31,632 bases of DNA from Micavibrio sp. UBA1672. Lineage in GTDB: Bacteria > Pseudomonadota > Alphaproteobacteria > Micavibrionales > Micavibrionaceae. Every line of letters starts with the position of its first letter. The first letter of the stretch is position 1. This document shows positions 1-8,227 of the stretch, piece after piece. The DNA lies in assembly GCA_002320665.1 (NCBI GenBank), contig DCKO01000086.1:1-31632 (forward strand), in the 5' to 3' direction. Under the pieces are notes generated by a model. That model searched no databases. It had not been told where the DNA came from and saw only the letters and a program-made list of their open reading frames with translations. Made by a program: the position numbers and the translations under genes.

Positions 1-223
1 CAATTTTTTCGATGAAATGATGAATATTACACTGGCTTATATTCAAGGCTCTGAAAAGCTCCGCGTCTATGGTTTCACCGTCAATAAACTGGATTTCAAA
101 TTCCTCGACTTGACCGCCAAAATCATTCTTACAAACAGAATACTTTTCGTCATATTGCTCCATGCTTTCAAAATAAAACCCTGTAGCCGAAATATCGTAA
201 GGCTGCGCGTAAAACTGTGTCAT
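1..223 (-). CDS. ardA: ArdA-like antirestriction protein, N-terminal part (gene runs off the left edge)
   Basis: The gene reads leftward from an ATG at 223-221 behind a strong AGGAGG site (revcomp of 232-237). 74 codons are visible before the window edge. The protein begins MTQFYAQPYDISATGFYF and continues with an acidic, aromatic stretch containing EEFEIQFIDGE. This matches the start of ArdA-type proteins, which mimic B-form DNA by surface acidity and block type I restriction enzymes in the cytoplasm, usually to protect incoming conjugative DNA. It is divergent from the type I restriction operon starting at 520. The rest of the protein is outside the window, so length and completeness cannot be judged. 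The family call is from memory of the N-terminal pattern. Confidence 0.75.
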   Translation of the reverse strand, partial: MTQFYAQPYDISATGFYFESMEQYDEKYSVCKNDFGGQVEEFEIQFIDGETIDAELFRALNISQCNIHHFIEKI

Positions 224-519
224 TGCTGTTTCCTCCTTTGGGAATGGGTTGCTCATGCAACCTTGCCCTTTGGCGAAAACGGGGTGTGCAAGCGGAAGAA
301 AAAATCGACAAGGTTGGTGCGGGCGCAAGTTTACTGAGCCACGGCCTTGTCTATTTTTTATGAAGTGCGCCGAGGGGCAGCGCCCCTAAGGAATTATATT
401 CATAAAACAATATGTATCAGAGTTATCACTTGCCGCTAGTGCCATATTTCTTTATTTTCCTACCATACCCAAGATAGAACAGGCTATTCTGTCTCAAGAA
501 AAAACACAGGTCATGCAAA
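224..519. other. Divergent intergenic region with inverted repeats and a possible nic-like motif
   Basis: This gap lies between ardA and hsdR. It contains an inverted repeat GACAAGG (307-313) / CCTTGTC (345-351), then after ten bases GAAGTGCGCC (362-371), then a tight hairpin AGGGGC-agc-GCCCCT (373-387). The AAGTGCGCC core resembles what I recall of the nick region of RSF1010-type transfer origins, but no relaxase gene is nearby. A plausible hsdR promoter is TTGCCG (430-435), 17-nt spacer, TATTTT (453-458). No gene fits on either strand. Confidence 0.4.
430..458 (+). promoter_or_regulatory. Candidate sigma70-type promoter of the hsd operon
   Basis: TTGCCG at 430-435 and TATTTT at 453-458 are separated by 17 nt and lie about 60 nt upstream of the hsdR start. 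This is a visual match only. No other convincing promoter is seen before hsdR. Confidence 0.35.
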
Positions 520-3500
520 ATGAAATTTAATGAAGATGCCAGAGTAAAAATACCAACTATTCTGCACCTGACCCGGCTAGGATATAACTATCTACCACTA
601 AAAAATACTGCTTGGGATGAAGAAACAAATATTTTTACGTCTATTTTCAAAGAGAGCGTTCTGAAAATTAACCAAAATGCAGAGCTGCATGATGTTGAAA
701 GGCTATTAGAAGATATAAATCTTTCTCTTGAAAACGAAGATTTAGGGCAAGCTTTCTATGAAATGCTTACTGAGCGTTCTGGTTTTAAAATTGTTGATTT
801 CGAAGATTTCAGCAATAACTCTTTCCATGTTGTCACTGAGCTAACTTATAAAAACGGCGATGAAGAATTTAGACCAGATATAACCCTTGTAATTAACGGT
901 CTGCCTTTATGTTTTATTGAGGTTAAGAAACCTAATAACAAAGATGGTGTATTGGCTGAGCATAAGCGTATTGCTCAGCGTTTCCAAAATCCAAAGTTTA
1001 GACGGTTTGTAAACATTACTCAGTTAATGGTGTTCTCAAATAACATGGAGTATGACGACAATTCTACTCAATATATTGAAGGCGCTTTTTATGCGTCTTC
1101 ATCTTATCAGAAGCCCATATTTAACTATTTTCGAGAAGAAGAAGCGCTTGATTTAACAAAGCTTTTAAAGCCTGAAAATGATGATTTGGAAAATGAAATT
1201 CTTAAAGATAATAACTTGAATGTTATTAAACACAGCCCTGAGTTCATAACGAATAAAGACCCGCAAGCACCGACCAATCGAATTTGCACCTCATTGTTTA
1301 GCAAGGATCGCTTATCCTTTTTGCTTCAATATGCATTTGCCTATGTTAATGAAACTGATGGTTTGCAAAAACACGTTATGCGTTATCCGCAAATATTTGC
1401 AACGAAAGGGATAGAGCAAAAGCTTGAGAAAGATGTTCGCAAAGGTATTGTTTGGCATACGCAAGGAAGCGGCAAGACTGCTTTGGCGTATTACAATGTT
1501 AGGCATTTAACCGATTATTTTCAGAATAAAAATATTATTCCTAAGTTTTATTTTATCGTAGATCGAATTGATTTGCTGATACAGGCGCACCGAGAGTTTA
1601 CAAGCCGTGGCCTTGTGGTTCACAGCATTAATTCCCGTGAAGAATTTGCAAATGACATTAAGTCTACTGGAGTGATTCATAATCTAACCGGAAAACCTGA
1701 AATTACGGTGGTTAATATTCAGAAGTTTCAGGATGATCCTGACGTTGTTCAGGTGGAAGACTATGACTTGAATGTTCAGCGCATATATTTTCTTGATGAA
1801 GTTCACAGAAGTTACAATCCAAAGGGAAGCTTTCTAGCAAACCTTACACAATCAGATAAAAACGCTATAAAGATCGGCCTTACAGGAACGCCCCTTTTAG
1901 GAACGGATTACAACTCGCGGGCGCTTTTCGGTAATTATATTCATAAATACTATTACAACGCATCCATCGCTGATGGGTACACACTGCGACTGATACGGGA
2001 AGAGATAGCATCAAACTATAAGATGGTTTTGCAGCAAGCTCTGAACGAGGTGGAAGTTCTTCAGGGCGATATTGAAAAAAAACTGATCTATTCGCATCCA
2101 CGTTTTGTTGAGCCTATGCTCGATTATATCGTAGAGGATTTTGAAAACAGCCGTATAGCTTTAGGGGATAACAGCATCGGCGGGATGGTTATCTGTGATA
2201 GTGCAGATCAAGCTAAAAAGATGTTCGAAATTTTTGAAAGCAAGTATGCTAAAGATGCTGTGCAAAGCGATGAGCAAGTGAGAAATGCCGCACTGATTTT
2301 ACATGATATTGGCACTAAAGAAGAACGTAAGGATCAAGTCGAAGATTTTAAGGCAGGTAAAATCGACTTCTTGTTTGTCTACAATATGCTTTTGACAGGC
2401 TTTGATGCTAAAAGGCTTAAAAAGCTATATCTTGGCCGTGTTATTAAGCGCCATAACCTTCTTCAAGCCCTTACCCGTGTGAACCGTACTTATAAAGATT
2501 TCCGTTACGGTTACGTGGTGGACTTTGCAGATATTCGTAAAGAATTTGATGCCACAAATAAGGCCTATTTTGACGAGCTTCAGGAAGAGCTTGGCGATGA
2601 AATGGAGCATTACTCTAATCTCTTCAAATCCAAGGAAGAGATCGAAGAAGAAATTGAAAACATAAAAGACGTTCTTTTCCGCTTCGACACAACAAATGCG
2701 GAAACATTCTCACAGCAAATCAGTCAAATACAAGACCGAACGCAGATACAGGCGATTAAGAAAGCCTTAGGCGATGCGAAAGGTCTTTATAACCTTATTC
2801 GGTTATTTGGCCATTTTGACGTTTTGGAAAAACTGGACTTTCACAAGCTGAACTTGCTTTACCGCGAGGTCAGCAATCATCTTGATTTGATTAACCTAAA
2901 AGACAAAATCGAGAACAGTAATGACAATAGCAACCTTTTGAATGTTGCTCTGGAAGACGTTCTTTTCATGTTTACAAAGATAAGCGAGGAAGAGCTTGTC
3001 CTTGCCGATCAGTTGAAAAACACACTTCGCAAAACGCGTGAGGCGTTAGCCGGAAACTTTGACCAACAAGACCCTGAGTTTGTGTCTTTGAAGGAAGAGC
3101 TTGAGCGTCTATTCAAAAAGAAAAATTTGAATGAAGTCACGCAAGACGAAATGAATAAAAATATTCATAGCCTCAATAAAATTCATGCGCGTGTGCTTGA
3201 GCTAAACCGCCAAAATAATCTTCTAAAATCAAAATACGGCGATGACCCCAAATATGCCCGTATTCATAAGCGGCTTTTAGAGAGAAAGGCTCTTTCTGAA
3301 TCTGAGCGCCGCATTCACGAGGCATTAAGCGGAGTGAAAGTACTGGCGGATGAGCAAGTTCTGCAAAACACGCAAATCTTGGATAATGAAAGCTATTTTG
3401 AACGTCTGACGATGCCGCTTGTCATTGACCAGTTCAAAGCCAAGCAAAATATTAAACTTGATGCGGATGCATCAAGATACATCAACAATCTGGTTGTTCA

Positions 3501-3543
3501 GGAATATATGAACGAATTTAATAACGGGTCACATACATGGTAA
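520..3543 (+). CDS. hsdR: Type I restriction enzyme, R (motor and nuclease) subunit
   Basis: HsdR (1007 aa) is the ATP-driven DNA translocase and nuclease subunit of a type I restriction-modification complex (R2M2S). The N-terminal nuclease site is visible as D120 in RPD followed by E134-V-K136 in FIEVKK, the PD-(D/E)xK pattern. Motor motifs follow: Walker A HTQGSGKT at 313-320, DEVH at 426-429 (helicase motif II), then LTGTP (motif III). A helical C-terminal third, from about 700, fits the domain that docks on the methylase. The length is normal for the family. The ATG start at 520 has only a weak AGG upstream. The stop overlaps the hsdM start by 7 nt, so the genes are probably translationally coupled. 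No motif is broken, so the enzyme looks functional. Confidence 0.97.
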   Translation: MKFNEDARVKIPTILHLTRLGYNYLPLKNTAWDEETNIFTSIFKESVLKINQNAELHDVERLLEDINLSLENEDLGQAFYEMLTERSGFKIVDFEDFSNNSFHVVTELTYKNGDEEFRPDITLVINGLPLCFIEVKKPNNKDGVLAEHKRIAQRFQNPKFRRFVNITQLMVFSNNMEYDDNSTQYIEGAFYASSSYQKPIFNYFREEEALDLTKLLKPENDDLENEILKDNNLNVIKHSPEFITNKDPQAPTNRICTSLFSKDRLSFLLQYAFAYVNETDGLQKHVMRYPQIFATKGIEQKLEKDVRKGIVWHTQGSGKTALAYYNVRHLTDYFQNKNIIPKFYFIVDRIDLLIQAHREFTSRGLVVHSINSREEFANDIKSTGVIHNLTGKPEITVVNIQKFQDDPDVVQVEDYDLNVQRIYFLDEVHRSYNPKGSFLANLTQSDKNAIKIGLTGTPLLGTDYNSRALFGNYIHKYYYNASIADGYTLRLIREEIASNYKMVLQQALNEVEVLQGDIEKKLIYSHPRFVEPMLDYIVEDFENSRIALGDNSIGGMVICDSADQAKKMFEIFESKYAKDAVQSDEQVRNAALILHDIGTKEERKDQVEDFKAGKIDFLFVYNMLLTGFDAKRLKKLYLGRVIKRHNLLQALTRVNRTYKDFRYGYVVDFADIRKEFDATNKAYFDELQEELGDEMEHYSNLFKSKEEIEEEIENIKDVLFRFDTTNAETFSQQISQIQDRTQIQAIKKALGDAKGLYNLIRLFGHFDVLEKLDFHKLNLLYREVSNHLDLINLKDKIENSNDNSNLLNVALEDVLFMFTKISEEELVLADQLKNTLRKTREALAGNFDQQDPEFVSLKEELERLFKKKNLNEVTQDEMNKNIHSLNKIHARVLELNRQNNLLKSKYGDDPKYARIHKRLLERKALSESERRIHEALSGVKVLADEQVLQNTQILDNESYFERLTMPLVIDQFKAKQNIKLDADASRYINNLVVQEYMNEFNNGSHTW

Positions 3544-5174
3544 CGCAAGATTTTCAAAGAAAAACTAAAGAACTAATTGATAGCTTAAAGGGCGTTTGCG
3601 CCTCGGCAGGTCTTGGCAATGATGGTAATGAGTTTAAAATCATTACGCAGGTTTTCCTTTATAAGTTCCTGAACGATAAATTCGCTTTCGAATTAAAGCG
3701 CATAGATGATCGTATCAAGAATGCTGAGAATTGGGAGAAGGCCGTCAAAGCCTTGAGCGAAGATGACTTTGAAATGCTTATGCTGCAACTGCCGCCAAAT
3801 ACAGCGCGTTTAAAGCCTGAGCATTTCATTTCCACGTTGTTTGAAAAGCAGAACACTCCAGATTTTGCGAAGCTGTTTGATGATACGCTGCGCGATATAG
3901 CTATCAATAATAACGATATTTTCTCAGTTAAAACTGATGGTGGCGCGAAGGTCACGCTTTTTGACCCTGTGAGCGAGTTTATTACAGATACCTCAAAGCG
4001 TGATAAGTTCTGCGTTGCCATTATCAACAAGTTAGTTGAGTTCAGTTTTGAACATATTTTTACGCAGAAATATGATTTCTACGCCACGATCTTTGAATAT
4101 CTGATTAAGGATTATAACAAAGACAGCGGCGGTAAATATGCCGAATATTATACACCGCACGCTGTGGCTAAAATTATGGCGGCTATTCTCGTGCCGGAGG
4201 ATCAACAAGGCACAATTAAAAATGCAAGCTGTTATGATCCTTCGGCAGGTTCAGGAACGCTTTTGATGAATATTGCTCATGCGATTGGTGAAAGTCGATG
4301 CAGTATTTATTCGCAGGATATTTCACAAAAATCATCCAGCCTTTTGCGCTTGAACCTTATTTTGAACGGCCTTGTTCATTCCATTCAAAATATTATTCAG
4401 GGTAATACGATGCTACACCCCTATCATAAAGAGGGAGGGCAGCTTAAAAAGTTTGATTACATCGTATCAAACCCGCCGTTTAAAATGGATTTCAGTGATT
4501 TCCGTGATGATTTGGATAGCAAAGAAAATCATGTACGTTTCTTTGCGGGTATCCCTAAAGTTCCGGCCAAGAAAAAAGAAGGGATGGCGATTTATCATCT
4601 CTTCTTACAACATATTATTTATTCTCTAAAACCGAACGGTAAGGCGGCGGTTGTTGTGCCAACCGGATTTATTACTGCGCAATCAGGCATTGACCGTAAA
4701 ATCCGTGAAAAGCTGGTTGATGAAAAAATGCTGGCTGGTGTTGTATCCATGCCCAGCAATATTTTTGCGACAACAGGCACAAATGTTTCGATCCTTTTTA
4801 TTGATAAGGGTAATAAAGGCGATGTCGTCCTGATTGATGCATCCGGTCTTGGCACAACGGTTAAAGAAGGAAAGAACCAGAAGACGCTTTTAAGCGATGA
4901 AGAAGAGGATACAATCATCCGCACCTTTAACGGCAAAGAGGCCGTGGATGATTTTTCCGTGGTTGTTTCTTATGAGGATATTACGGCGAAAAACTATTCA
5001 TTCAGCGCAGGGCAGTATTTCGAAGTTAAAATCGAATATTCGGATATCACCCATGATGAGTTCGAAGCCAAAATGAAAGGCTTCACCGACAATCTGAATA
5101 ATCTTTTCCGCCAGTCAAAAGGTCTTGAAACCGAAATTCAAAAGCAGTTGGCAGGGCTTAAATATGAGATTTAA
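3537..5174 (+). CDS. hsdM: Type I restriction-modification DNA methyltransferase, M subunit
   Basis: HsdM (545 aa) transfers a methyl group from S-adenosylmethionine to adenine N6 in the host target site and forms the core of the type I complex. A helical N-terminal domain (1-about 150) precedes the catalytic domain. YYTPHAVAKIM is the conserved approach to the SAM pocket, YDPSAGSGTLL (233-243) is motif I, and NPPF at 312-315 is the catalytic motif IV of gamma-class adenine methylases. The ATG at 3537 overlaps the end of hsdR (ATGGTAA). The end overlaps the start of hsdS by 11 nt. Length and motif order are typical, and nothing looks damaged. Confidence 0.97.
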   Translation: MVTQDFQRKTKELIDSLKGVCASAGLGNDGNEFKIITQVFLYKFLNDKFAFELKRIDDRIKNAENWEKAVKALSEDDFEMLMLQLPPNTARLKPEHFISTLFEKQNTPDFAKLFDDTLRDIAINNNDIFSVKTDGGAKVTLFDPVSEFITDTSKRDKFCVAIINKLVEFSFEHIFTQKYDFYATIFEYLIKDYNKDSGGKYAEYYTPHAVAKIMAAILVPEDQQGTIKNASCYDPSAGSGTLLMNIAHAIGESRCSIYSQDISQKSSSLLRLNLILNGLVHSIQNIIQGNTMLHPYHKEGGQLKKFDYIVSNPPFKMDFSDFRDDLDSKENHVRFFAGIPKVPAKKKEGMAIYHLFLQHIIYSLKPNGKAAVVVPTGFITAQSGIDRKIREKLVDEKMLAGVVSMPSNIFATTGTNVSILFIDKGNKGDVVLIDASGLGTTVKEGKNQKTLLSDEEEDTIIRTFNGKEAVDDFSVVVSYEDITAKNYSFSAGQYFEVKIEYSDITHDEFEAKMKGFTDNLNNLFRQSKGLETEIQKQLAGLKYEI

Positions 5175-6426
5175 TGCATCCAAATTTAATGAACATTGGG
5201 AAGACAAGGTTCTAAATGATCTGGGCGCTTTTAATAGAGGTAAATCTCGTCACAGACCGCGCAATGATCCTGCATTATTTGATGATGGAAAATATCCTTT
5301 AATACAAACTGGTGAAATTAAAGCTGCCAATTTATTCATTAATAGACACACAGATACATATAATGATTTTGGTTTAGCTCAGAGTAAAATATGGCCTAAG
5401 GATACTTTGTGCATAACGATTGCGGCAAATATTGCTGAAACAGCTTTGCTCGATTACCCGATGTGTTTTCCTGATAGTGTGGTTGGATTTAATGCTTATC
5501 CAGAAGAGTCTTCTGAGCTATTTATGCATTACGTGTTCACATACATTAGAAGAGCTATTCAAAACTCTGCATCCGGTAGCATTCAAGATAATATTAATAT
5601 TGAGTACCTCACAGGTTTAAAGTTCAAAATACCGCTTAAACCATATCAAGATAAAATCGTTGCTGTTCTTGCAACACTTGATAAAAAAATTGAACTAAAT
5701 AATCAGATCAATGATGAATTAGAGGTGATGGCCAAGACACTCTATGATTATTGGTTCGTGCAGTTTGAATTTCCTGACGAAAACGGCAAGCCCTATAAAT
5801 CATCTGGCGGCAAGATGGCTTATAACGAAACTCTCAAGCGTGAAATTCCTGAGGGTTGGGAAGTTAAAGAGTTGCAAAGTATAGCTCAAAATATAATGGG
5901 TCAGTCTCCAAAAGGTGAAACATATAATAACGATAAAAAGGGGCTGCCTCTCCTCAATGGTCCTGCAGATTACAATAATGGCGCTTTGTATGGAACGGTT
6001 TACACAACGGAACCGACTAGATTATGCCAAAAAGATGATTTAGTTCTGTGTATTAGAGCAACTATTGGCAATTTAGTTTATGCTGAAAGTGAATTCTGTT
6101 TAGGGCGTGGTGTTGCAGCTGTTAGGCCTAAACAAAAAGAACTATCTGAATTGATTTATTTCATTCTGATTCAAGAAATTGAAAGATTTAAAAGGCAAGC
6201 AACTGGTAGCATTATCAAAGGGATTACTAAAGACGACTTAACCATGTCTCGTTGCTTAACGCCAAACAACTGTCAGCTTAAAAAATTTCACGAACTAATA
6301 AAGCCAATATTTGATAAAATAAGAAATAACAAAAAAGAAAATCTTTGCCTAAAAGAGCTTCGCGATTGGCTTTTGCCCATGCTGATGAATGGGCAGGTGA
6401 AAGTCGGCAGTAATGAAAGTGCATAA
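5164..6426 (+). CDS. hsdS: Type I restriction-modification specificity subunit S
   Basis: HsdS (420 aa) reads the bipartite target sequence and places it before HsdM and HsdR. Two target-recognition domains are seen (roughly residues 10-165 and 235-375). Each is followed by a conserved helical spacer: LDKKIELNNQINDELEVMAK near 172-191, and a C-terminal counterpart LKELRDWLLPMLMNGQV. I chose the ATG at 5164, inside the last codons of hsdM (ATGAGATTTAA). A TTG 13 codons upstream is in frame but overlaps hsdM more. The recognition domains are clearly more AT-rich than the central spacer, which fits domain swapping. Both halves are present, so it should give an asymmetric bipartite site. The site itself cannot be read from sequence. 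Confidence 0.93.
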   Translation: MRFNASKFNEHWEDKVLNDLGAFNRGKSRHRPRNDPALFDDGKYPLIQTGEIKAANLFINRHTDTYNDFGLAQSKIWPKDTLCITIAANIAETALLDYPMCFPDSVVGFNAYPEESSELFMHYVFTYIRRAIQNSASGSIQDNINIEYLTGLKFKIPLKPYQDKIVAVLATLDKKIELNNQINDELEVMAKTLYDYWFVQFEFPDENGKPYKSSGGKMAYNETLKREIPEGWEVKELQSIAQNIMGQSPKGETYNNDKKGLPLLNGPADYNNGALYGTVYTTEPTRLCQKDDLVLCIRATIGNLVYAESEFCLGRGVAAVRPKQKELSELIYFILIQEIERFKRQATGSIIKGITKDDLTMSRCLTPNNCQLKKFHELIKPIFDKIRNNKKENLCLKELRDWLLPMLMNGQVKVGSNESA

Positions 6427-6470
6427 TAGCATTAAAAAATATTCCTAGATCTAATACTTTTACCTTTTTT

Positions 6471-6517
6471 AACTTAGTATAAGTTGTCTTGCCAACAACC
6501 TTCCAAAGTGCTATGCT
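6471..6517 (+). promoter_or_regulatory. Palindrome and promoter in front of the XRE/ImmA-IrrE gene
   Basis: AACTTA-GTA-TAAGTT (6471-6485) is a perfect interrupted palindrome. It sits directly upstream of a good promoter: TTGCCA (6489-6494), 17-nt spacer, TATGCT (6512-6517). A GGAG site and the ATG at 6546 follow. The spacing suggests autoregulation by the HTH protein encoded just downstream. Confidence 0.5.
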
Positions 6518-6545
6518 TGATCCATAACTATTGTGGAGATCACTA

Positions 6546-7586
6546 ATGCTTGCGGATTTTAATCCAGACATGATGGTTCTCGGAAGAACCCTGAAAGACT
6601 TAAATCAAACGGATTTAGCCGATTTGACAGGTAAGACGCAGGCCTATGTTTCTAAAATAGAGCAGCGTATGCTCTCCCCTTCAGATGAATTTGTCGATTC
6701 GCTTTCTGACAAATTAGAGCTTCCCAAAACATTCTTTTATCAGTCTGGTCATCTTGCCGGTGTGCCAACAAGCGTTCATGCGTTTTTTAGAAAAACCACG
6801 CCGAAGGCAAAGGTTTTATCGCGCCTGAATGCCGAAATCAGCCTTCGAATTTTGCATCTGCGTATTATCAAAGACAGATTGCCCGCTTATATGGCCGCAT
6901 TCAACGCGCTAATCGAGGCTATATCACCGCAACCCAATCAACCTGAAGAGGCTGCGCGTAAATTTCGCCAATACCACAATGTTGAACGTGGGGTTATTCC
7001 AAACCTCACGCACCTTGTTGAGGCATCTGGTATTTTGATCTTTCCTTGTGATTTTGGCGATGAAACAAATGAAAGTGTGGACGGTGTGAGCATGAATGTA
7101 CCGCACTTGCCACCAACCATCTTTTTGAACAAGAGTCGCCCCGCCGACCGGATGCGCTTCTCTTTGGCGCATGAGCTTTTTCATGTGCTTGCTCACCGTG
7201 TTCCCAGCGACACTATGGAGCAAGAAGCAAACCGCTTTGCCGCTGAACTTTTGATGCCCGCAGAGGATATTCGTGTGGATTTATCTGAGTCCGCTTCTCT
7301 GAACACGCTGGCCGCGTTAAAGCCGAAGTGGAAAGCCTCGATTGCATCGCTGCTTTATCGGGCTGGTGAATTGGAAATTATTAACCAGAACCAGAAAAAT
7401 AATTTGTGGCGACAGATAAATCAGCGTGGATGGAAAAAACAAGAACCCGCTTCGCTCGATCTTGAACCTGAAAGTGTTTCCTTGGTTCAAAACATATTTT
7501 TCAGTGACCCGAATGTTCAGCTTTCGGACTTACTGCATCTGTATAACGGTAAAATAGAGGAGATGTATCAAACTAAATTAGCATAA
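6546..7586 (+). CDS. XRE-family regulator fused to an ImmA/IrrE-type metallopeptidase
   Basis: This 346-aa protein has an N-terminal helix-turn-helix (about 10-60; LNQTDLADLTGKTQAYVSKIEQ) and a C-terminal zinc peptidase domain. The peptidase signature HELFH is at 209-213, with a likely third ligand in EQEANRFAAELLMP (E227 or E234). Such fusions are known from mobile elements and phages, where the peptidase can cleave a repressor or antitoxin and the HTH binds DNA. The ATG at 6546 follows GGAG at 6535-6538; an upstream TTG at 6531 is less likely. It follows hsdS by 119 nt with its own promoter, so it may be separate from the hsd operon. Its target is unknown: it could control this element, the restriction genes, or neither. 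Confidence 0.85.
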   Translation: MLADFNPDMMVLGRTLKDLNQTDLADLTGKTQAYVSKIEQRMLSPSDEFVDSLSDKLELPKTFFYQSGHLAGVPTSVHAFFRKTTPKAKVLSRLNAEISLRILHLRIIKDRLPAYMAAFNALIEAISPQPNQPEEAARKFRQYHNVERGVIPNLTHLVEASGILIFPCDFGDETNESVDGVSMNVPHLPPTIFLNKSRPADRMRFSLAHELFHVLAHRVPSDTMEQEANRFAAELLMPAEDIRVDLSESASLNTLAALKPKWKASIASLLYRAGELEIINQNQKNNLWRQINQRGWKKQEPASLDLEPESVSLVQNIFFSDPNVQLSDLLHLYNGKIEEMYQTKLA

Positions 7587-7764
7587 AAAAGGACAGAAAA
7601 AGGCAGCGTGATGCGCCCTAATCTGCCCTGAACCATACGCCACATATGCGGAGAACGGTTTCTTATTGACCCTTTGATTCTAGCAACTCCTCAAATGTAG
7701 CGCAAGTTTGAACTGGCCTTACGGCCAGATGATTAACAACGCTCAAACAAGAGGAGTATTCCCC
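7587..7764. other. Intergenic region with a GGCC palindrome
   Basis: The notable item is CTGGCC-ttac-GGCCAG at 7713-7728, a strong short hairpin without a U-tract. It lies about 35 nt before the ATG of the next small gene, so an operator or 5'-leader structure is more likely than a terminator. A weak GGCAG/CTGCC pair near 7602-7628 might end the preceding gene's transcript. Confidence 0.35.
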
Positions 7765-7962
7765 ATGAGCAATTTTTTCGACGATACGGGCGATCCCATT
7801 CTGTTTTCAGATGCGGATTTGCCCAAAACGCCGCCGCCCTCCAAAGCCCCGCCTGAGGGGAAAGTGGAGATTTGCAGACCGTACATTACCCTTAAAAACG
7901 GTAAGCGTTTGTTCGCGTCTGCTTACGGCAAAAAAGCGTTCTGTTTTTTCGTAGACGCATAA
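7765..7962 (+). CDS. Small protein of unknown function (65 aa)
   Basis: The ATG at 7765 lies 9 nt after a GAGGAG site (7751-7756), which favours it over start codons upstream in the same frame. The protein is acidic at its N-terminus (MSNFFDDTGDPILFSDADL), has a Pro-rich linker, then a compact C-terminal segment (VEICRPYITLKNGKRLFASAYGKKAFCFFV) that could form a small beta fold. I see no membrane segment or known motif. A stem-loop terminator follows at once, so it is probably made from its own short transcript. Confidence 0.6.
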   Translation: MSNFFDDTGDPILFSDADLPKTPPPSKAPPEGKVEICRPYITLKNGKRLFASAYGKKAFCFFVDA

Positions 7963-7970
7963 ATCAATAT

Positions 7971-8004
7971 CAGGGGCATGGATAGCTCTATGCCCCTGTC
8001 TTTT
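7971..8004 (+). terminator. Intrinsic terminator after the 65-aa gene
   Basis: CAGGGGCAT (7971-7979) pairs with ATGCCCCTG (7990-7998) and is followed by TCTTTT. The stem is 9 bp with no mismatch. It separates two tiny genes, and the second starts only 29 nt later. Confidence 0.8.
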
Positions 8005-8032
8005 AAAACCCCTTTTAGCATGGAGATAGAAA

Positions 8033-8182
8033 ATGGCTAAAAAACAATCATCGAGTAAAACTTCAACTTTGGCATCTAAAGTTTTGTCAGGTAAAAAAAC
8101 ACCGACCAAGAAAGAGATAAAATCGCTTGCGGCGTCTGTGTTAAGCCAAGATGAAACCAAAGGGCAAAGAAAGAAAAGATAA
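8033..8182 (+). CDS. Small, very basic Ser/Lys-rich protein (49 aa)
   Basis: The ATG at 8033 follows GGAGA at 8022-8026. The 49-aa product (starting MAKKQSSSKTSTLASKVLSG) is rich in Lys, Ser and Thr and ends KGQRKKR. The phrase LASKVLSGKK / LAASVLSQDE is an internal near-repeat of about 10 residues. It has no membrane segment. The charge suggests nucleic-acid contact, but that is inference. A strong terminator follows 17 nt after the stop. Confidence 0.6.
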   Translation: MAKKQSSSKTSTLASKVLSGKKTPTKKEIKSLAASVLSQDETKGQRKKR

Positions 8183-8198
8183 GCCCCCCTCCCTATTT

Positions 8199-8227
8199 GA
8201 AGAAGGCAATACGCCTTCTTCTTTTTT
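8199..8227 (+). terminator. Intrinsic terminator after the 49-aa gene
   Basis: GAAGAAGGC (8199-8207) pairs with GCCTTCTTC (8213-8221) across a 5-nt loop, followed by six T (8222-8227). It is a textbook rho-independent terminator. Confidence 0.9.

Noticed and set aside
17..337. Rightward 106-codon frame at the left edge
   Set aside because: It lies opposite the ArdA-like gene, which has a strong ribosome site and family-like sequence. The rightward frame has neither.
3659..4030. Leftward 123-codon frame inside hsdM
   Set aside because: It is a shadow of a well-conserved gene, with no ribosome site and Ser/Phe-rich antisense composition.
7713..7728. Terminator at the GGCC palindrome
   Set aside because: The hairpin is not followed by a T-run on either strand, so I list it only as a possible operator or leader structure.
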